Assembly: GCF_000261365.1 (NCBI RefSeq)
Contig: NZ_AJVC01000004.1
Coordinates: forward strand, 62,001 to 126,000
Source: Herbaspirillum sp. GW103
GTDB taxonomy: Bacteria; Pseudomonadota; Gammaproteobacteria; Burkholderiales; Burkholderiaceae_D
Direction: 5' to 3'
DNA: 64,000 bases
Both the position numbers and the translations under genes were made by a program. Positions within the stretch are counted from its first letter, which is position 1, and each line of letters opens with the position of its first letter. A model generated the notes under the pieces. The model was not told the DNA's origin and did not search any database. It saw nothing but the letters and a program-made list of their open reading frames with translations. Shown here in pieces: positions 45,519 through 55,174 of this stretch.

Positions 45519-46463
45519 ATGTCCAGGCTGCCTGACCATCTCGACATCCACCTCATCCGCATTCTTTATCTCCTGCTGTGCGAGAAAAACGTCTCGCGGG
45601 TGGCCTTGAAACTGAACCAGCCGCAGCCCTCCATCTCGGCCTCCCTGCGCAAGCTGCGCGAACTCACCGGTGACCCGCTGCTGGTGCGCGGTGCGCGCGG
45701 CATGGTCCCGACCCAGCATGGCGAGAGCCTGTTGAAACCGGCCAAGCGCATCCTCGACGAGACCGAACGCCTGTTCGTGCCCAAGACCGCCTTCGTACCG
45801 CAAGAGGAGGAGCGCACCTTCCACATTGCCGCGCCGGACTACATGAACACGCCCTTCTTCACCGAAGTGATCGCCCGCCTGCGCCGCGAGTCGCCGCGCA
45901 GCCGCATCGTCATCCATGCGCTGGGGCCGGATACCGATTACGTGCGCCTGCTCTCCGACGGCGAACTGGATCTGGTCATTGCCAACTGGGACGAGCCGCC
46001 CGCGCACCTGCATCTCTCCAAGCTGTTCGATGATCCCATCGTCTGCCTGATGCGCGCCGACTGCGCCTATGCCAAGCGCACCGCGCGCGATGCCATGCGC
46101 ATCGAGGACTATCTCTCGCTGCCGCATGCAGCGCCCTCGCAGATCCTGCCCGGCTACCACGGCACCATCGACACCTTCCTGGAAAAGCAGAACCTGCATC
46201 GCAACGTGGTGGTGGAATCGGCGCACTTCCGCATGCTGCCCTACATGGTGGCGCAAACCGACCTGGTGCTCACAGCAGGCCAGCAGTTCGCCAGCTTCTA
46301 CGAAAAGCTCCTGGGCCTGAAAAGCTACATGGTGCCGATCAAGTTCCCGCCCCTGCGTTTTTACCAGCTGTGGCATGAGCGGGTGCATCAGGCGACCGAG
46401 CACAAATGGCTGCGCGCCCAGGTCAGCGCGGCCGCCAAGATGATGGCGCAGGGCCGCGCCTGA
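45519..46463 (+). CDS. LysR-family regulator of urate catabolism (predicted)
   Basis: A 314-residue LTTR of the NodD/PcpR-like branch. HTH: 'LDIHLIRILYLLLCEKNVSRV', 'ALKLNQPQPSISASLRKLREL', 'LLVRGARGMVPTQHGE'. The effector domain includes 'TFHIAAPDYMNTPFFTEVIARL' and 'LDLVIANWDEPPAHLHLSKLF'. ATG at 45519 with CCGGAG before it is preferred to the open frame from 45369. Located between puuD (divergent) and the urate permease (downstream, same strand), it is the obvious candidate activator of both. Confidence 0.9.
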   Translation: MSRLPDHLDIHLIRILYLLLCEKNVSRVALKLNQPQPSISASLRKLRELTGDPLLVRGARGMVPTQHGESLLKPAKRILDETERLFVPKTAFVPQEEERTFHIAAPDYMNTPFFTEVIARLRRESPRSRIVIHALGPDTDYVRLLSDGELDLVIANWDEPPAHLHLSKLFDDPIVCLMRADCAYAKRTARDAMRIEDYLSLPHAAPSQILPGYHGTIDTFLEKQNLHRNVVVESAHFRMLPYMVAQTDLVLTAGQQFASFYEKLLGLKSYMVPIKFPPLRFYQLWHERVHQATEHKWLRAQVSAAAKMMAQGRA

Positions 46464-46746
46464 ACCGGTGCCGGGCCGCTGCGGCAAAGGAAACGGGCGG
46501 TCCGGCATATATCGGCGGCGCGCCTGCCGGTATGCCGGGACTTATATATCGCACTGACCGGATTGCATTAGTATCGCCAGCAACAGGCCGGTATCCGCAC
46601 AAAGACAGCACCAAGACGCGGAACACGGTACTGGGCCGGAACCACCTTCAAGCGGCAAGGCACGCCCTCCTGGCAACACGGAGACACAATACGGGCGCGG
46701 TCACATGCCAGGTTCCATCGATAAAAAAATACCAGGAGACAACCCC

Positions 46747-48141
46747 ATGCAAGCCGCTCGCCATCCGGTGGATGAACGCCTACCCCTATTCAAGCTCTTT
46801 GCCCTCGGCATGCAGCATGTGCTGGTGATGTATGCCGGCGCCATTGCCGTGCCGCTCATCATCGGCGGCGCGCTGAACCTGCCCAAGTCCGAGATTGCCT
46901 ATCTCATCAGTGCCGACCTGTTCTGCTGCGGCCTGGTGACCATCATCCAGAGTGCCGGCATCTGGAAGTTCGGCATCCGCATGCCGGTGATGATGGGCGT
47001 GACCTTCGCCGCCGTGGGGCCGATGGTCGCCATGGCCAACGACCCGCAACTGAACATCCTGCACATCTATGGGGCCGTGATTGCGTCCGGCGTCTTTTGT
47101 ATCCTTGCCTCGCCCTACATGAGCAAGCTGATGCGCTACTTCCCGCCGGTGGTGACGGGCACCGTCATCACCGTCATCGGGGTCTCGCTCATGGGCGTGG
47201 GCATCAACTGGGCGGCGGGTGGGCAACCGGTGATCGGCAAGCTGGTCGACGGGGTCTTCGTGAAGGTCCCCAATCCCGACTACGGCTCGCCGCTGTCGCT
47301 CTCGATTGCGGCGGTGGTGCTGGTCTCGATCCTGCTCATCACCAAGTACACACGGGGATTCATCTCCAACATTTCGGTGCTCATGGGCATGGTGGTCGGG
47401 TTCGTGATTGCCTTTGCCCTCGGCAAGATCAGCTTTGACGGGCTGGATGCGGCGGACTGGTTCGCCTTCATCCAGCCCTTTCACTATGGGCTGCCGCAAT
47501 TCGACATCGCCTCCATCATCAGCATGTGCCTGGTGATGATCGTGACCATGATCGAATCGACCGGCATGTTCATGGCACTGGGCGACATCGTCGGCCGCCG
47601 TATCGACGACCGCACCCTGGCCAGCGGCTTGCGCGTGGATGGCCTGGGCACGGTGATCGGGGGACTGTTCAATACCTTCCCCTATACCTCCTTCTCGCAG
47701 AACGTCGGGCTGATCGGCGTGACGGGAATTCGCAGCCGTTTCGTCTGCGTGGCAGCCGGGGGGATCCTGATTGCCTTCGGCCTGTTCCCCAAGATGGCGC
47801 ACGTGGCCGCATCGATTCCGCAATTCGTGCTGGGCGGGGCCGGCATCGTGATGTTCGGCATGGTGGCAGCGACCGGCATCAAGATCCTCTCCAAGGTCGA
47901 TTTCCACGGCAACCGCAACAATCTTTTCATCGTGGCCATCAGCATTGGCGTGGGCATGATCCCCATCGTCGCCCCGACCTTCTTCGACAAGATGCCGCAT
48001 CTGCTGGGCACCATCTTCCACAGCGGCATCCTGCTGGCCTCGGCCATGGCGGTCGGTCTGAACCTGTTCTTCAATGGCCGTGGCAGCGAAGAGGACGTGG
48101 CCCGCTATGCGGTGGCGGCGGCGCAGAGCTCGGACCACTGA
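46747..48141 (+). CDS. NCS2-family urate/xanthine permease
   Basis: A 464-residue transporter with about 12-14 spans, nucleobase:cation symporter-2 family. Signature blocks: 'GMQHVLVMYAGAIAVPLIIGG', 'GIRMPVMMGVTFAAVGPM', 'QNVGLIGVTGIRSRFVCVAAG', 'SIPQFVLGGAGIVMFGMVAATG'. This subfamily (UacT/UapA/XanQ-like) moves urate or xanthine with protons. AGGAG precedes ATG 46747. Same strand as the LysR gene and the following uraD-allC gene, so it probably supplies the substrate of the pathway. Confidence 0.9.
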   Translation: MQAARHPVDERLPLFKLFALGMQHVLVMYAGAIAVPLIIGGALNLPKSEIAYLISADLFCCGLVTIIQSAGIWKFGIRMPVMMGVTFAAVGPMVAMANDPQLNILHIYGAVIASGVFCILASPYMSKLMRYFPPVVTGTVITVIGVSLMGVGINWAAGGQPVIGKLVDGVFVKVPNPDYGSPLSLSIAAVVLVSILLITKYTRGFISNISVLMGMVVGFVIAFALGKISFDGLDAADWFAFIQPFHYGLPQFDIASIISMCLVMIVTMIESTGMFMALGDIVGRRIDDRTLASGLRVDGLGTVIGGLFNTFPYTSFSQNVGLIGVTGIRSRFVCVAAGGILIAFGLFPKMAHVAASIPQFVLGGAGIVMFGMVAATGIKILSKVDFHGNRNNLFIVAISIGVGMIPIVAPTFFDKMPHLLGTIFHSGILLASAMAVGLNLFFNGRGSEEDVARYAVAAAQSSDH

Positions 48142-48396
48142 AACGCAGCCGGCGAGATATGCCGCCGTGCATAGCGCCCAGATGAAACCGTTGATGCCAT
48201 CCGGGCCAAGATGTTTTAAAGTCTCATCTGCGCTGCAAACCGCACCGGGCGGGCTTGGGCGCAGAGCGTGAGACGACAGCCGCAGACAACAATCGGCACC
48301 GACAATCCTGATTTTCAGATGGGAGTATTGGCGCGGACTTGCGGCATCACCCATGAACACAGCGAGGGAGCCGGCGGCGCGCCGACCGGCCAGCAC

Positions 48397-50160
48397 ATGA
48401 CGACGACACTGGAACAACTGAACGCAGCCGAGACTTCGGCCTTCATCGCCGCCCTGCACGGCATTTACGAGCACTCTCCCTGGATTCCCGAGCGGGCTGC
48501 GCTGCAGCGTCCTTTCCGCAATCTGACTGCCTTCAAGCTGGCCTTGCACAAGGTCGTGACCGACGCCAGCCGCGCCGAGCAGCTGGGCCTGATCCGGGCC
48601 CACCCCGAACTGGCTGGCCGCGCCGCCATTGCCGGCGAGCTGACCGCCGAATCTACGGGAGAGCAGGCCAAGGCCGGATTGAATCTGTGCACCCCGGAAG
48701 AATTTGCCCGCCTGCAACAACTCAATGCCGACTACAACGCAAAATTCGGCTTCCCTTTCATCCTTGCGGTGAAGGGCCCCACCGGTGCGGGCCTCACGCG
48801 CCAGCAGATCATCGCCACCTTTGCCCGCCGCCTGCGCAACCAGCCGGAAGACGAATTGCGTGAAGCCCTGCGCCAGATCGGCCGCATTGCCGAGATGCGC
48901 ATCAACGACCTGCTGGGCCATCGTCCGGCGATGGGCGCGATGGTGATGCAGTGGGCAGAAGAGATCGGCGCCTTGTCCGAAGACGAAGGAGCGCTGACCT
49001 GCACCTATCTCACCGAAACGCACCAGCGCACGGCAGAGCAGATTGCGCAATGGATGCGCGAGGCCGGCATGCACGTGCATATCGATGCGGTCGGCAACGT
49101 GGTGGGGCGATATCTTTCCACGGATCCGCAGGCCAAGACCCTGCTGACCGGCTCGCACTACGACACGGTGCGCAATGGGGGCAAATACGATGGACGCGAG
49201 GGCATCCTGCTGCCCATCGCCGTGGTGAAGCATTTGCATGAACGTGGCGAGACCTTGCCTTTCCATTTTGAGGTGATCGGTTTTTCGGAAGAAGAAGGTG
49301 TGCGTTTCAAGAGCACCTTCCTGGGCAGCAATGCGGTGACCGGCCATTTCGACATGAAGCTGCTGGAGTTGCAGGACAAGGATGGCATCAGCATGCGCGA
49401 GGTCATCACCAGGGCGGGTCATGATGTCGCGGCCATCCCGCAGATCGCGCGCGACCCGGCCGACATCCTGGGCTATGTGGAGGTGCACATCGAGCAGGGA
49501 CCGGTGTTGCTCAATCGTGATTTGCCGGTAGGCATCGTCACCTCGATCGCGGGCAGCTCGCGCTATCTGGTGGAATTGAAGGGGGTGGCCAGCCATGCCG
49601 GCACCACGCCGATGGACATGCGCAAGGATGCGGCCGCCGCAGCGGCCGAGATCATCCTGGCTGTGGAGCAGCGTTGTTCGCAGGACCAGCATGCCGCGCT
49701 GGTGGGCACGGTGGGGCAGTTGCAGGTACCGCGCGGGTCGACGAATGTGATTCCGGGCGCGTGCCAGTTGTCGCTGGACATTCGTGCGGCCGAGGATGGA
49801 GTGCGTATTGCGGCGGTGAAGGACATCCTGGGCAAGATCGAAGAGATTTGTACTCGCCGCAGCATTGACTTCAAGCTCGAAGAGACCTTGAGCGCCCCGG
49901 CTGCGCCGTGTGCGCCGTGGCTGATGGATCAGTTGCGCGCCGCGACGGAGCGTGCGGGGGTGATGCCGTTCGAGTTGGCTTCCGGAGCGGGGCATGATGC
50001 GATGGCGATTGCGAAACTGACGGATGTCTGCATGTTGTTTACGCGTTGTGGCAATGGCGGCATCAGCCACAATCCGCTGGAGACGATGACGGCGGATGAT
50101 GCAGAGGTCTCGGGGCAGATTTTGCTGGATTTCCTGCGCAGCTTTGAGGCGAAGCGCTAA
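48397..50160 (+). CDS. Fused OHCU decarboxylase (UraD) and allantoate amidohydrolase (AllC)
   Basis: A 587-residue bifunctional protein. Residues 1-170 are OHCU decarboxylase ('PERAALQRPFRNLTAFKLALH', 'LIRAHPELAGRAAIAGELTAE' with the catalytic His). Residues 175-587 are an M20-type allantoate amidohydrolase: 'LLTGSHYDTVRNGGKYDGREG' (His and Asp ligands), 'GFSEEEGVRFKSTFLGS', 'VHIEQGPVLL', 'SHAGTTPMDMRKDA', 'ASGAGHDAMAIAK'. The two halves act before and after allantoinase, so the fused enzyme skips a step. Start at 48397 by similarity; upstream open frame to 48268 has none. Confidence 0.93.
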   Translation: MTTTLEQLNAAETSAFIAALHGIYEHSPWIPERAALQRPFRNLTAFKLALHKVVTDASRAEQLGLIRAHPELAGRAAIAGELTAESTGEQAKAGLNLCTPEEFARLQQLNADYNAKFGFPFILAVKGPTGAGLTRQQIIATFARRLRNQPEDELREALRQIGRIAEMRINDLLGHRPAMGAMVMQWAEEIGALSEDEGALTCTYLTETHQRTAEQIAQWMREAGMHVHIDAVGNVVGRYLSTDPQAKTLLTGSHYDTVRNGGKYDGREGILLPIAVVKHLHERGETLPFHFEVIGFSEEEGVRFKSTFLGSNAVTGHFDMKLLELQDKDGISMREVITRAGHDVAAIPQIARDPADILGYVEVHIEQGPVLLNRDLPVGIVTSIAGSSRYLVELKGVASHAGTTPMDMRKDAAAAAAEIILAVEQRCSQDQHAALVGTVGQLQVPRGSTNVIPGACQLSLDIRAAEDGVRIAAVKDILGKIEEICTRRSIDFKLEETLSAPAAPCAPWLMDQLRAATERAGVMPFELASGAGHDAMAIAKLTDVCMLFTRCGNGGISHNPLETMTADDAEVSGQILLDFLRSFEAKR

Positions 50161-50252
50161 TGATTTATATGATTTAGCCAGCGGCGCGTCTTCGATACGC
50201 GGCGGTGCCGCTACTCAGTCCGAACGGGAGTTTGAGCACCCGACCGCACAAA

Positions 50253-50602
50253 GCCGCAGGCGAGGAAGACAATGGCGATGCCGAAGGCGAGGAAGACAAT
50301 GGCGATGCCGAAGGCGAGCCCGTGTGGACGGTCCCCATAGAGCCAGCCGTCGCAGCGGAGCGAAAAGTGGATCAGAAGAATAGTCGGAGCGAAGCGACTC
50401 TATTCTTCCCACTTTTCGCTTCGCTGCGACGGGGACCCTCCGCAGGAGGGCTGGCTCTTTGGGGTCGCCTTCTTTTGCTTACTTTTCTTGGCGAGACAAG
50501 AAAAGTGAGCGGCTGCCGGGCCGCTCCCGGCGCGTTCTCCCGACCGGAGAAAGATAGGCGTTGAGCTAGAGCGCAGGAAGAAATTCCGTGCAGACTACCC
50601 AA
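50253..50602 (+). repeat. Dispersed intergenic repeat, copy 1
   Basis: Shares long identical stretches with 62770-63144: a block from GAGCCCG through 'GGACGGTCCCCATAGAGCC', the block from 'GGAGGGCTGGCTCTTTGG' through 'GGCTGCCGGGCCGC', and 'GAGCTAGAGCGCAGGAAGA'. A 27-bp unit (50261-50287) is repeated once exactly (50288-50314). The CTTACTTTTCTT / AAGAAAAGTGAG hairpin (50478-50509) is common to both copies. Relative to copy 2 this copy has an extra palindrome near 50350. Confidence 0.85.
50350..50429. repeat. 80-bp imperfect palindrome inside repeat copy 1
   Basis: Outer arms of 21 bases pair with one mismatch (TCGCAGCGGAGCG... with ...CGCTTCGCTGCGA), and the inner part GAAGAATAG / CTATTCTTC continues the stem. 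It is absent from copy 2, where the flanks join directly, so it looks like an inserted or lost hairpin cassette. Confidence 0.75.
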
Positions 50603-50660
50603 AACACAAAACACAAAACACAAAACACAAAACAGCAAAACAGCAAAACAGCAAAACACC
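50601..50660 (+). repeat. Tandem A-rich repeats (AAAACAC)4-(AAAACAGC)3
   Basis: Four exact 7-mers AAAACAC from 50601, then three 8-mers AAAACAGC, then AAAACACC. This low-complexity DNA likely slips during replication. Confidence 0.85.
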
Positions 50661-50831
50661 AGCATTAAGCAACTCTTAACGCTAACCAGAAACAGCATTA
50701 ACCGGACCTAAACCCTCCCAACAACCCCACCCGTCGCAGTCGTTAATAGGGCAAGAAAGGGACTCCCCCCTGTCACCTGCGCCGACCCGCATTCAATCAC
50801 ATCAACAAGGAAGCCAAGAAGGAGTCCAACC

Positions 50832-52208
50832 ATGCAAGAGCAAGCAACAGGCAAGACGCTGTTGATCAGGAACGCGCGCGTCCTGGTCACCATGAACGAA
50901 GGCCGTGAAGAGATCGCCGATGGCGCGCTCTACATCAGGAACAACGTCATCGAGCAGGTCGGCAAGACCGAAGATCTTCCGCAAGAGGCCGACGAGATCA
51001 TTGATGCCAGCCACCACGTGGTCATCCCTGGCCTGATCAACACGCACCACCACATGTACCAGAGCCTGACCCGCGCCATTCCCAGCGCGCAGAATGGCGA
51101 ACTGTTCAACTGGCTGACCAATCTGTATCCGATCTGGGCTGGCCTGACGCCGGAGATGATCCGCGTATCGACGCTGACCGCCATGGCCGAGCTGATCCTC
51201 TCGGGCTGTACCACCAGCAGCGACCACCTCTACATCTACCCCAACCAGACCCGCCTGGACGACAGCCTGGAGGCGGCTGCCCAGATCGGCATGCGTTTCC
51301 ACGGAGCGCGGGGGGCCATGAGCGTAGGCCAGTCCAAGGGCGGCTTGCCGCCGGATCGTGTGGTCGAAGAAGAGCCGTCCATCCTCAAGGACACGCAACG
51401 CCTCATCGAGACCTACCACGACAGCCAGCGCCACGCCATGCAGCGCATCGTGGTCGCCCCCTGTTCGCCCTTTTCGGTCTCGCGCGACCTGATGCGCCAA
51501 GCCGCCGACCTGGCGCGTCATTACGGCGTCTCGCTGCACACGCACCTGGCCGAAAACGTCAACGACATCGCCTACAGCCGCGAGAAATTCAACATGACCC
51601 CTGCGGAATATGCAGAAGACTGCGGCTGGGTCGGCCACGACGTCTGGCACGCCCACTGCGTGCAGCTGGACGACCATGGCATCGATCTGTTCGCCCGCAC
51701 GGGCACGGGCGTGGCGCACTGCCCCTGTTCCAACATGCGACTGGCCTCCGGCATCGCCCCCATCCGCAAGATGCTGGACGCGGGCGTGCCGGTCGGCCTG
51801 GGCGTGGACGGCAGCGCCTCCAACGACAGCGCCCACATGCTGGGCGAAGTCCGCCAGGCCATGCTGCTGCAGCGGGTGGGCTTTGGCCCCGACGCCATGA
51901 CCGCGCGCCAGGCGCTGGAAGTGGCCACCCTGGGTGGTGCCAAGGTATTGAATCGCGACGACATCGGTGCACTCAAGCCGGGTATGTCCGCCGACGTCGT
52001 CATGTTCGACACGCGCCAGATCGCCTTTGCCGGCGCGCTCCATGATCCGGTGGCAGCGCTGGTGTTCTGCACCCCCGCCAATGTGGACACCAGCATCATC
52101 AATGGCCGCGTGATCGTGCGCGAGGGACAGCTCACCACCATTGAGCTGGGGGCGGTGCTGGAGCGGCACAATCATCTTTCGCTGGAACTGGCGCAGGCAG
52201 CGCGCTGA
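50832..52208 (+). CDS. 8-oxoguanine deaminase (amidohydrolase)
   Basis: A 458-residue cytosolic metal-dependent hydrolase. The HxH in '[19 protein letters not shown]', '[16 protein letters not shown]' with the next metal His, '[12 protein letters not shown]', '[12 protein letters not shown]' and '[15 protein letters not shown]' with the metal Asp are the pattern of the subgroup that deaminates 8-oxoguanine to urate. Atrazine-degrading homologues (AtzB/TrzN type) are similar, so substrate is probable but not certain. Product urate feeds PuuD. GGAG precedes the ATG. A chemoreceptor gene follows after 23 bp. Confidence 0.82.
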   Translation: MQEQATGKTLLIRNARVLVTMNEGREEIADGALYIRNNVIEQVGKTEDLPQEADEIIDASHHVVIPGLINTHHHMYQSLTRAIPSAQNGELFNWLTNLYPIWAGLTPEMIRVSTLTAMAELILSGCTTSSDHLYIYPNQTRLDDSLEAAAQIGMRFHGARGAMSVGQSKGGLPPDRVVEEEPSILKDTQRLIETYHDSQRHAMQRIVVAPCSPFSVSRDLMRQAADLARHYGVSLHTHLAENVNDIAYSREKFNMTPAEYAEDCGWVGHDVWHAHCVQLDDHGIDLFARTGTGVAHCPCSNMRLASGIAPIRKMLDAGVPVGLGVDGSASNDSAHMLGEVRQAMLLQRVGFGPDAMTARQALEVATLGGAKVLNRDDIGALKPGMSADVVMFDTRQIAFAGALHDPVAALVFCTPANVDTSIINGRVIVREGQLTTIELGAVLERHNHLSLELAQAAR

Positions 52209-52231
52209 CATTGCCAGAGGGACGGAACTAT

Positions 52232-53779
52232 ATGCGTATCACGGACATGAAAATAGGCGCGCGACTGGCGCTGGGTTTCGGCGCGGTCATGGCGCTGCTG
52301 CTGGCCATTGCCGTACTGGGCAACCTGCAACTGGGACGGCTGGCTGATGGCATCGGTCTGATCGTCAAGGACCGTTATCCCAAGACAGTCATGGCCAACA
52401 CGGTACAGATCCAGGTCAACAAGATCGCGCTCGACATTCGCGACATCCTGCTGACCGACGATCCGGAACGCATCAAGGCCCTGGCTGCCGACGCCACTGC
52501 AGCGGACCGCAAGATGAACGCGTTCCTGGACAAACTCAAGGAAGTGGCGCGTACCGAAGAAGACCGACGCTACGTCGAGGCGGCCATCGCTGCGCGCCAG
52601 GCCTACGTGCCGGCGCGCGACAAGCTCATGGCCCTGGCCCTGGCCGGACAGGTAGAAGACGCCAAGCAGTACCTGCCCCGACAATTCATGCCGGTGCAGA
52701 TCAAGTACTTCATCGCGCTCGACGCCATGTTCGACTACCAGGGCGGCCTGATGGATGCCGCTGGTGAAACCGCCACGCAGGATTCCGCCAGCGCCCGCCA
52801 CATCATCAACGCCCTGGCGCTGGTCGCCCTGCTGCTGGCGGCGGTAGTGGCATGGCTGGTCTCGCGCAGCATCGCGCGGCCGCTGGTCCATGCCGTCACG
52901 GTGGCGCGCCGGGTAGCACAAGGCGACTTGTCGGCGCGTGTGGAGGCGAGATCGCGGGATGAGACAGGGGAACTGATGATGGCCCTCAAACTGATGAACG
53001 ACAACCTGCGCAACATCGTCGGCCGGGTGCGCCATGGTACGGAAGCGATCAACCACGCTGCCGGTGAAATCGCCAGCGGCAATCTCGACCTCTCGGCACG
53101 CACCGAGCAACAGGCGGGCTCGATCGAAGAGACCGCCTCGGCCATGGAAGAACTGAGCTCCACCGTCAGACAGAACGCCCACAACGCCAGCGAGGCTACA
53201 GCGCTGGCAGGCAACGCAGCGCGCATCGCGGTACAGGGCGGCGACGTGGTAGAGCAAGTAGTCAGGACGATGGCCGACATCAATGCCTCATCGCGCCAGA
53301 TCGTGGACATCATCGGCGTGATTGATGGCATTGCCTTCCAGACCAATATCCTGGCCCTGAATGCCGCCGTGGAAGCAGCACGTGCGGGCGAACAGGGGCG
53401 CGGCTTCGCGGTGGTGGCTTCCGAAGTGCGCTCGCTGGCGCAACGCAGTGCGACCGCTGCCAGGGAAATCAAGGCACTGATCCATGATTCGGTCGGCAAG
53501 ATCGACAGCGGCGCCACACTGGTGCAAGAGGCGGGCAGCACCATGCAGCAGGTGGTCGCCAGCGTGCAGCGGGTCAATGCCATCATCACCGACATCAGCA
53601 CGGCCAGCCGTGAGCAGAGTGGTGGCATCGAAGAGATCCACCATGCCATCACACTCATGGATGAAGCGACCCAGCAGAATGCGGCATTGGTGGAAGAGGC
53701 TGCTGCCGCCGCCCAGGCCATGCGCGACCAGGCCGCACAGTTGCGGGAAGCGGTGGGGGTATTCAGGCTGGATGCGTGA
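52232..53779 (+). CDS. Methyl-accepting chemotaxis protein (4HB sensor)
   Basis: A 515-residue chemoreceptor. TM1 at about 10-30, a periplasmic four-helix bundle ('[20 protein letters not shown]', '[21 protein letters not shown]'), TM2 ('[21 protein letters not shown]'), HAMP, and hairpin tip '[20 protein letters not shown]'. There is no CheR pentapeptide. It lies 23 bp after the 8-oxoguanine deaminase gene on the same strand, so it may sense a purine. That link is positional only. ATG at 52232 has GAGGGACGG before it. Confidence 0.9.
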   Translation: MRITDMKIGARLALGFGAVMALLLAIAVLGNLQLGRLADGIGLIVKDRYPKTVMANTVQIQVNKIALDIRDILLTDDPERIKALAADATAADRKMNAFLDKLKEVARTEEDRRYVEAAIAARQAYVPARDKLMALALAGQVEDAKQYLPRQFMPVQIKYFIALDAMFDYQGGLMDAAGETATQDSASARHIINALALVALLLAAVVAWLVSRSIARPLVHAVTVARRVAQGDLSARVEARSRDETGELMMALKLMNDNLRNIVGRVRHGTEAINHAAGEIASGNLDLSARTEQQAGSIEETASAMEELSSTVRQNAHNASEATALAGNAARIAVQGGDVVEQVVRTMADINASSRQIVDIIGVIDGIAFQTNILALNAAVEAARAGEQGRGFAVVASEVRSLAQRSATAAREIKALIHDSVGKIDSGATLVQEAGSTMQQVVASVQRVNAIITDISTASREQSGGIEEIHHAITLMDEATQQNAALVEEAAAAAQAMRDQAAQLREAVGVFRLDA

Positions 53780-53906
53780 GATCCGGTCACCGGCCGCGCA
53801 TGCAGGTGCCCGTGCAATACGGCGACAATTAAAGTAATATTTCCGGCGGCTGACGACCAAGCTCAACTTCGGCGCGCCTGACCATAAAAATTAATCAGGG
53901 GAAACA

Positions 53907-54449
53907 ATGAACATTCGAATTGCCATCGCCGGCATCGCCCGTGCGTGCGTAATACTCGCCATCCCATTGACCCTGGCAGCCTGTGCCACCCGCACCCCCT
54001 TGCTGCCCGACGACTATGCAGGCCCGACAGCGGTCCTCAAGGACTCGGCCGACATGCTCAGCATGAGCAAGGCCTACATGTATTACGCCGCCAACATCAA
54101 TGCCATCGAGGTCGACAATGTCCGCTTCGCCACCCGAAGAGCGAGCGAAGGACGCGGCGCCCTGATGCTTCTGCAGAAGGTGGAGCGCCGTATCCCCGCT
54201 ACACCGGTCAAGGTGCAGGTCGTGGCGAGGACGGCCTATGCCATGCCCATCATGGCCATGACCGGTACGGTCTATCAGGTCAAGGGCGAAATCGATTTCA
54301 CCCCGGAGCGGGGCAAGAGCTACGTCGTACGTGGCAAGCTGGGACCGAACTACAGTGCAGTGTGGATCGAGGAAGAAGCGAGCAGCACGCTGGTGGGCCA
54401 GAAGATCGAAATCAACGGTTCAGCCGAACTGGGATTCTTTGATAAATGA
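53907..54449 (+). CDS. Predicted lipoprotein 1 of a four-gene cluster
   Basis: A 180-residue exported lipoprotein. Signal peptide ends 'PLTLAACATRTPLLPDDYAGP' with lipobox LAAC. The mature part is beta-rich ('AYAMPIMAMTGTVYQVKGEID', 'SYVVRGKLGPNYSAVWIEEE'), with a duplicated 'V-x-G-x-L/I' pattern. Its stop overlaps the next start by ATGA. The role is unknown; it is the first of four consecutive lipoprotein genes. Confidence 0.7.
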   Translation: MNIRIAIAGIARACVILAIPLTLAACATRTPLLPDDYAGPTAVLKDSADMLSMSKAYMYYAANINAIEVDNVRFATRRASEGRGALMLLQKVERRIPATPVKVQVVARTAYAMPIMAMTGTVYQVKGEIDFTPERGKSYVVRGKLGPNYSAVWIEEEASSTLVGQKIEINGSAELGFFDK

Positions 54450-55129
54450 AGATACCGTCACAGTCCGGCCGCGTCAGCACCGCGTCGATCATGAAGACAT
54501 TTGTTCTGTTGTGCGCCGGTACGTGCGCGCTCCTGCTCGGCGGCTGCACTGCCTATCCCGTCGCCGCCTATCCTGACAGCACAATGACGCGCGTGAGCGC
54601 CGCCGATTTGCCGCGCGGCGAAGCGCCATTGAAATTGAAGATGGAAGTGCAATGGCTGATGAATGGGCAAGCGCCCGATACCAGCGCGCTGTCGATGCAG
54701 ATCGCCTCGCCCGGACCGGATCCCATGGTGTTGCGCAACATCATGGAGACGGCATTTCAGCAGACGGGAGTCATCGCCATCAGTCAGCTTGACGCGGTAG
54801 GCGTGGTCAAGGTCACGATCAATGACGTTTCCGATATTGCCGAGGCGATCAATCAAGGAGTACGTCTGGGTGAAAAATGGGGGGACGGCCATGTCACCGG
54901 TAAAGAGGAGATGATGATGTCTCTTGCTATCCGCGTCGGCGACAGGAGTGCGCATTCGCCCGCAGTGCGGGGGGCTTTCTACAGCGTGATTGCCAAATCG
55001 CGCTTGCCCGATGACCCTCGGCTGCAACCGGCAAGAGCCGTTCAGGAAGACCTGTTCCAGCAATTGCTGATCAAGTGCCTGCTGGCAATGGATAAGGACG
55101 GCAGTCTACAACGCCTGCGTGCCCGCTGA
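54446..55129 (+). CDS. Predicted lipoprotein 2 of the cluster
   Basis: A 227-residue lipoprotein if started at ATG 54446 (GGGA upstream, ATGA overlap). A second ATG at 54491 gives a cleaner signal peptide 'MKTFVLLCAGTCALLLGGC' with lipobox LGGC. The mature part has 'LKLKMEVQWLMNGQAPDTSA' and 'VLRNIMETAFQQTGVIAISQ', resembling the N-terminal part of outer-membrane-associated DUF domains that bind peptidoglycan-like ligands, but no family is firm. Confidence 0.7.
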   Translation: MKIPSQSGRVSTASIMKTFVLLCAGTCALLLGGCTAYPVAAYPDSTMTRVSAADLPRGEAPLKLKMEVQWLMNGQAPDTSALSMQIASPGPDPMVLRNIMETAFQQTGVIAISQLDAVGVVKVTINDVSDIAEAINQGVRLGEKWGDGHVTGKEEMMMSLAIRVGDRSAHSPAVRGAFYSVIAKSRLPDDPRLQPARAVQEDLFQQLLIKCLLAMDKDGSLQRLRAR

Positions 55130-55174
55130 TACCGGGGCCTGCGCAGAACCCATTTCAAAACAAGGGGGGAATCC

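Larger units (their letters stand above)
50161..50831. other. 671-bp intergenic region with repeats
   Basis: Holds copy 1 of a dispersed repeat (50253-50602), an 80-bp near-palindrome within it, and tandem A-rich repeats (50601-50660). No gene seen; open frames here follow the repeat. The last 110 bp form the leader of the deaminase gene. Confidence 0.6.

Noticed and set aside
46531..46600. Third copy of the riboswitch-like element before the urate permease (ACTTATATATCG)
   Set aside because: It has CTTATA but neither AUAAUG nor CCUUAC follow at a suitable distance.
46786..50070. Very long open frame (over 1,000 codons) on the minus strand opposite the permease and uraD-allC genes
   Set aside because: It is antisense to two clear families, spans their gap and has no recognisable domains. 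High-G+C codon bias leaves such frames open.
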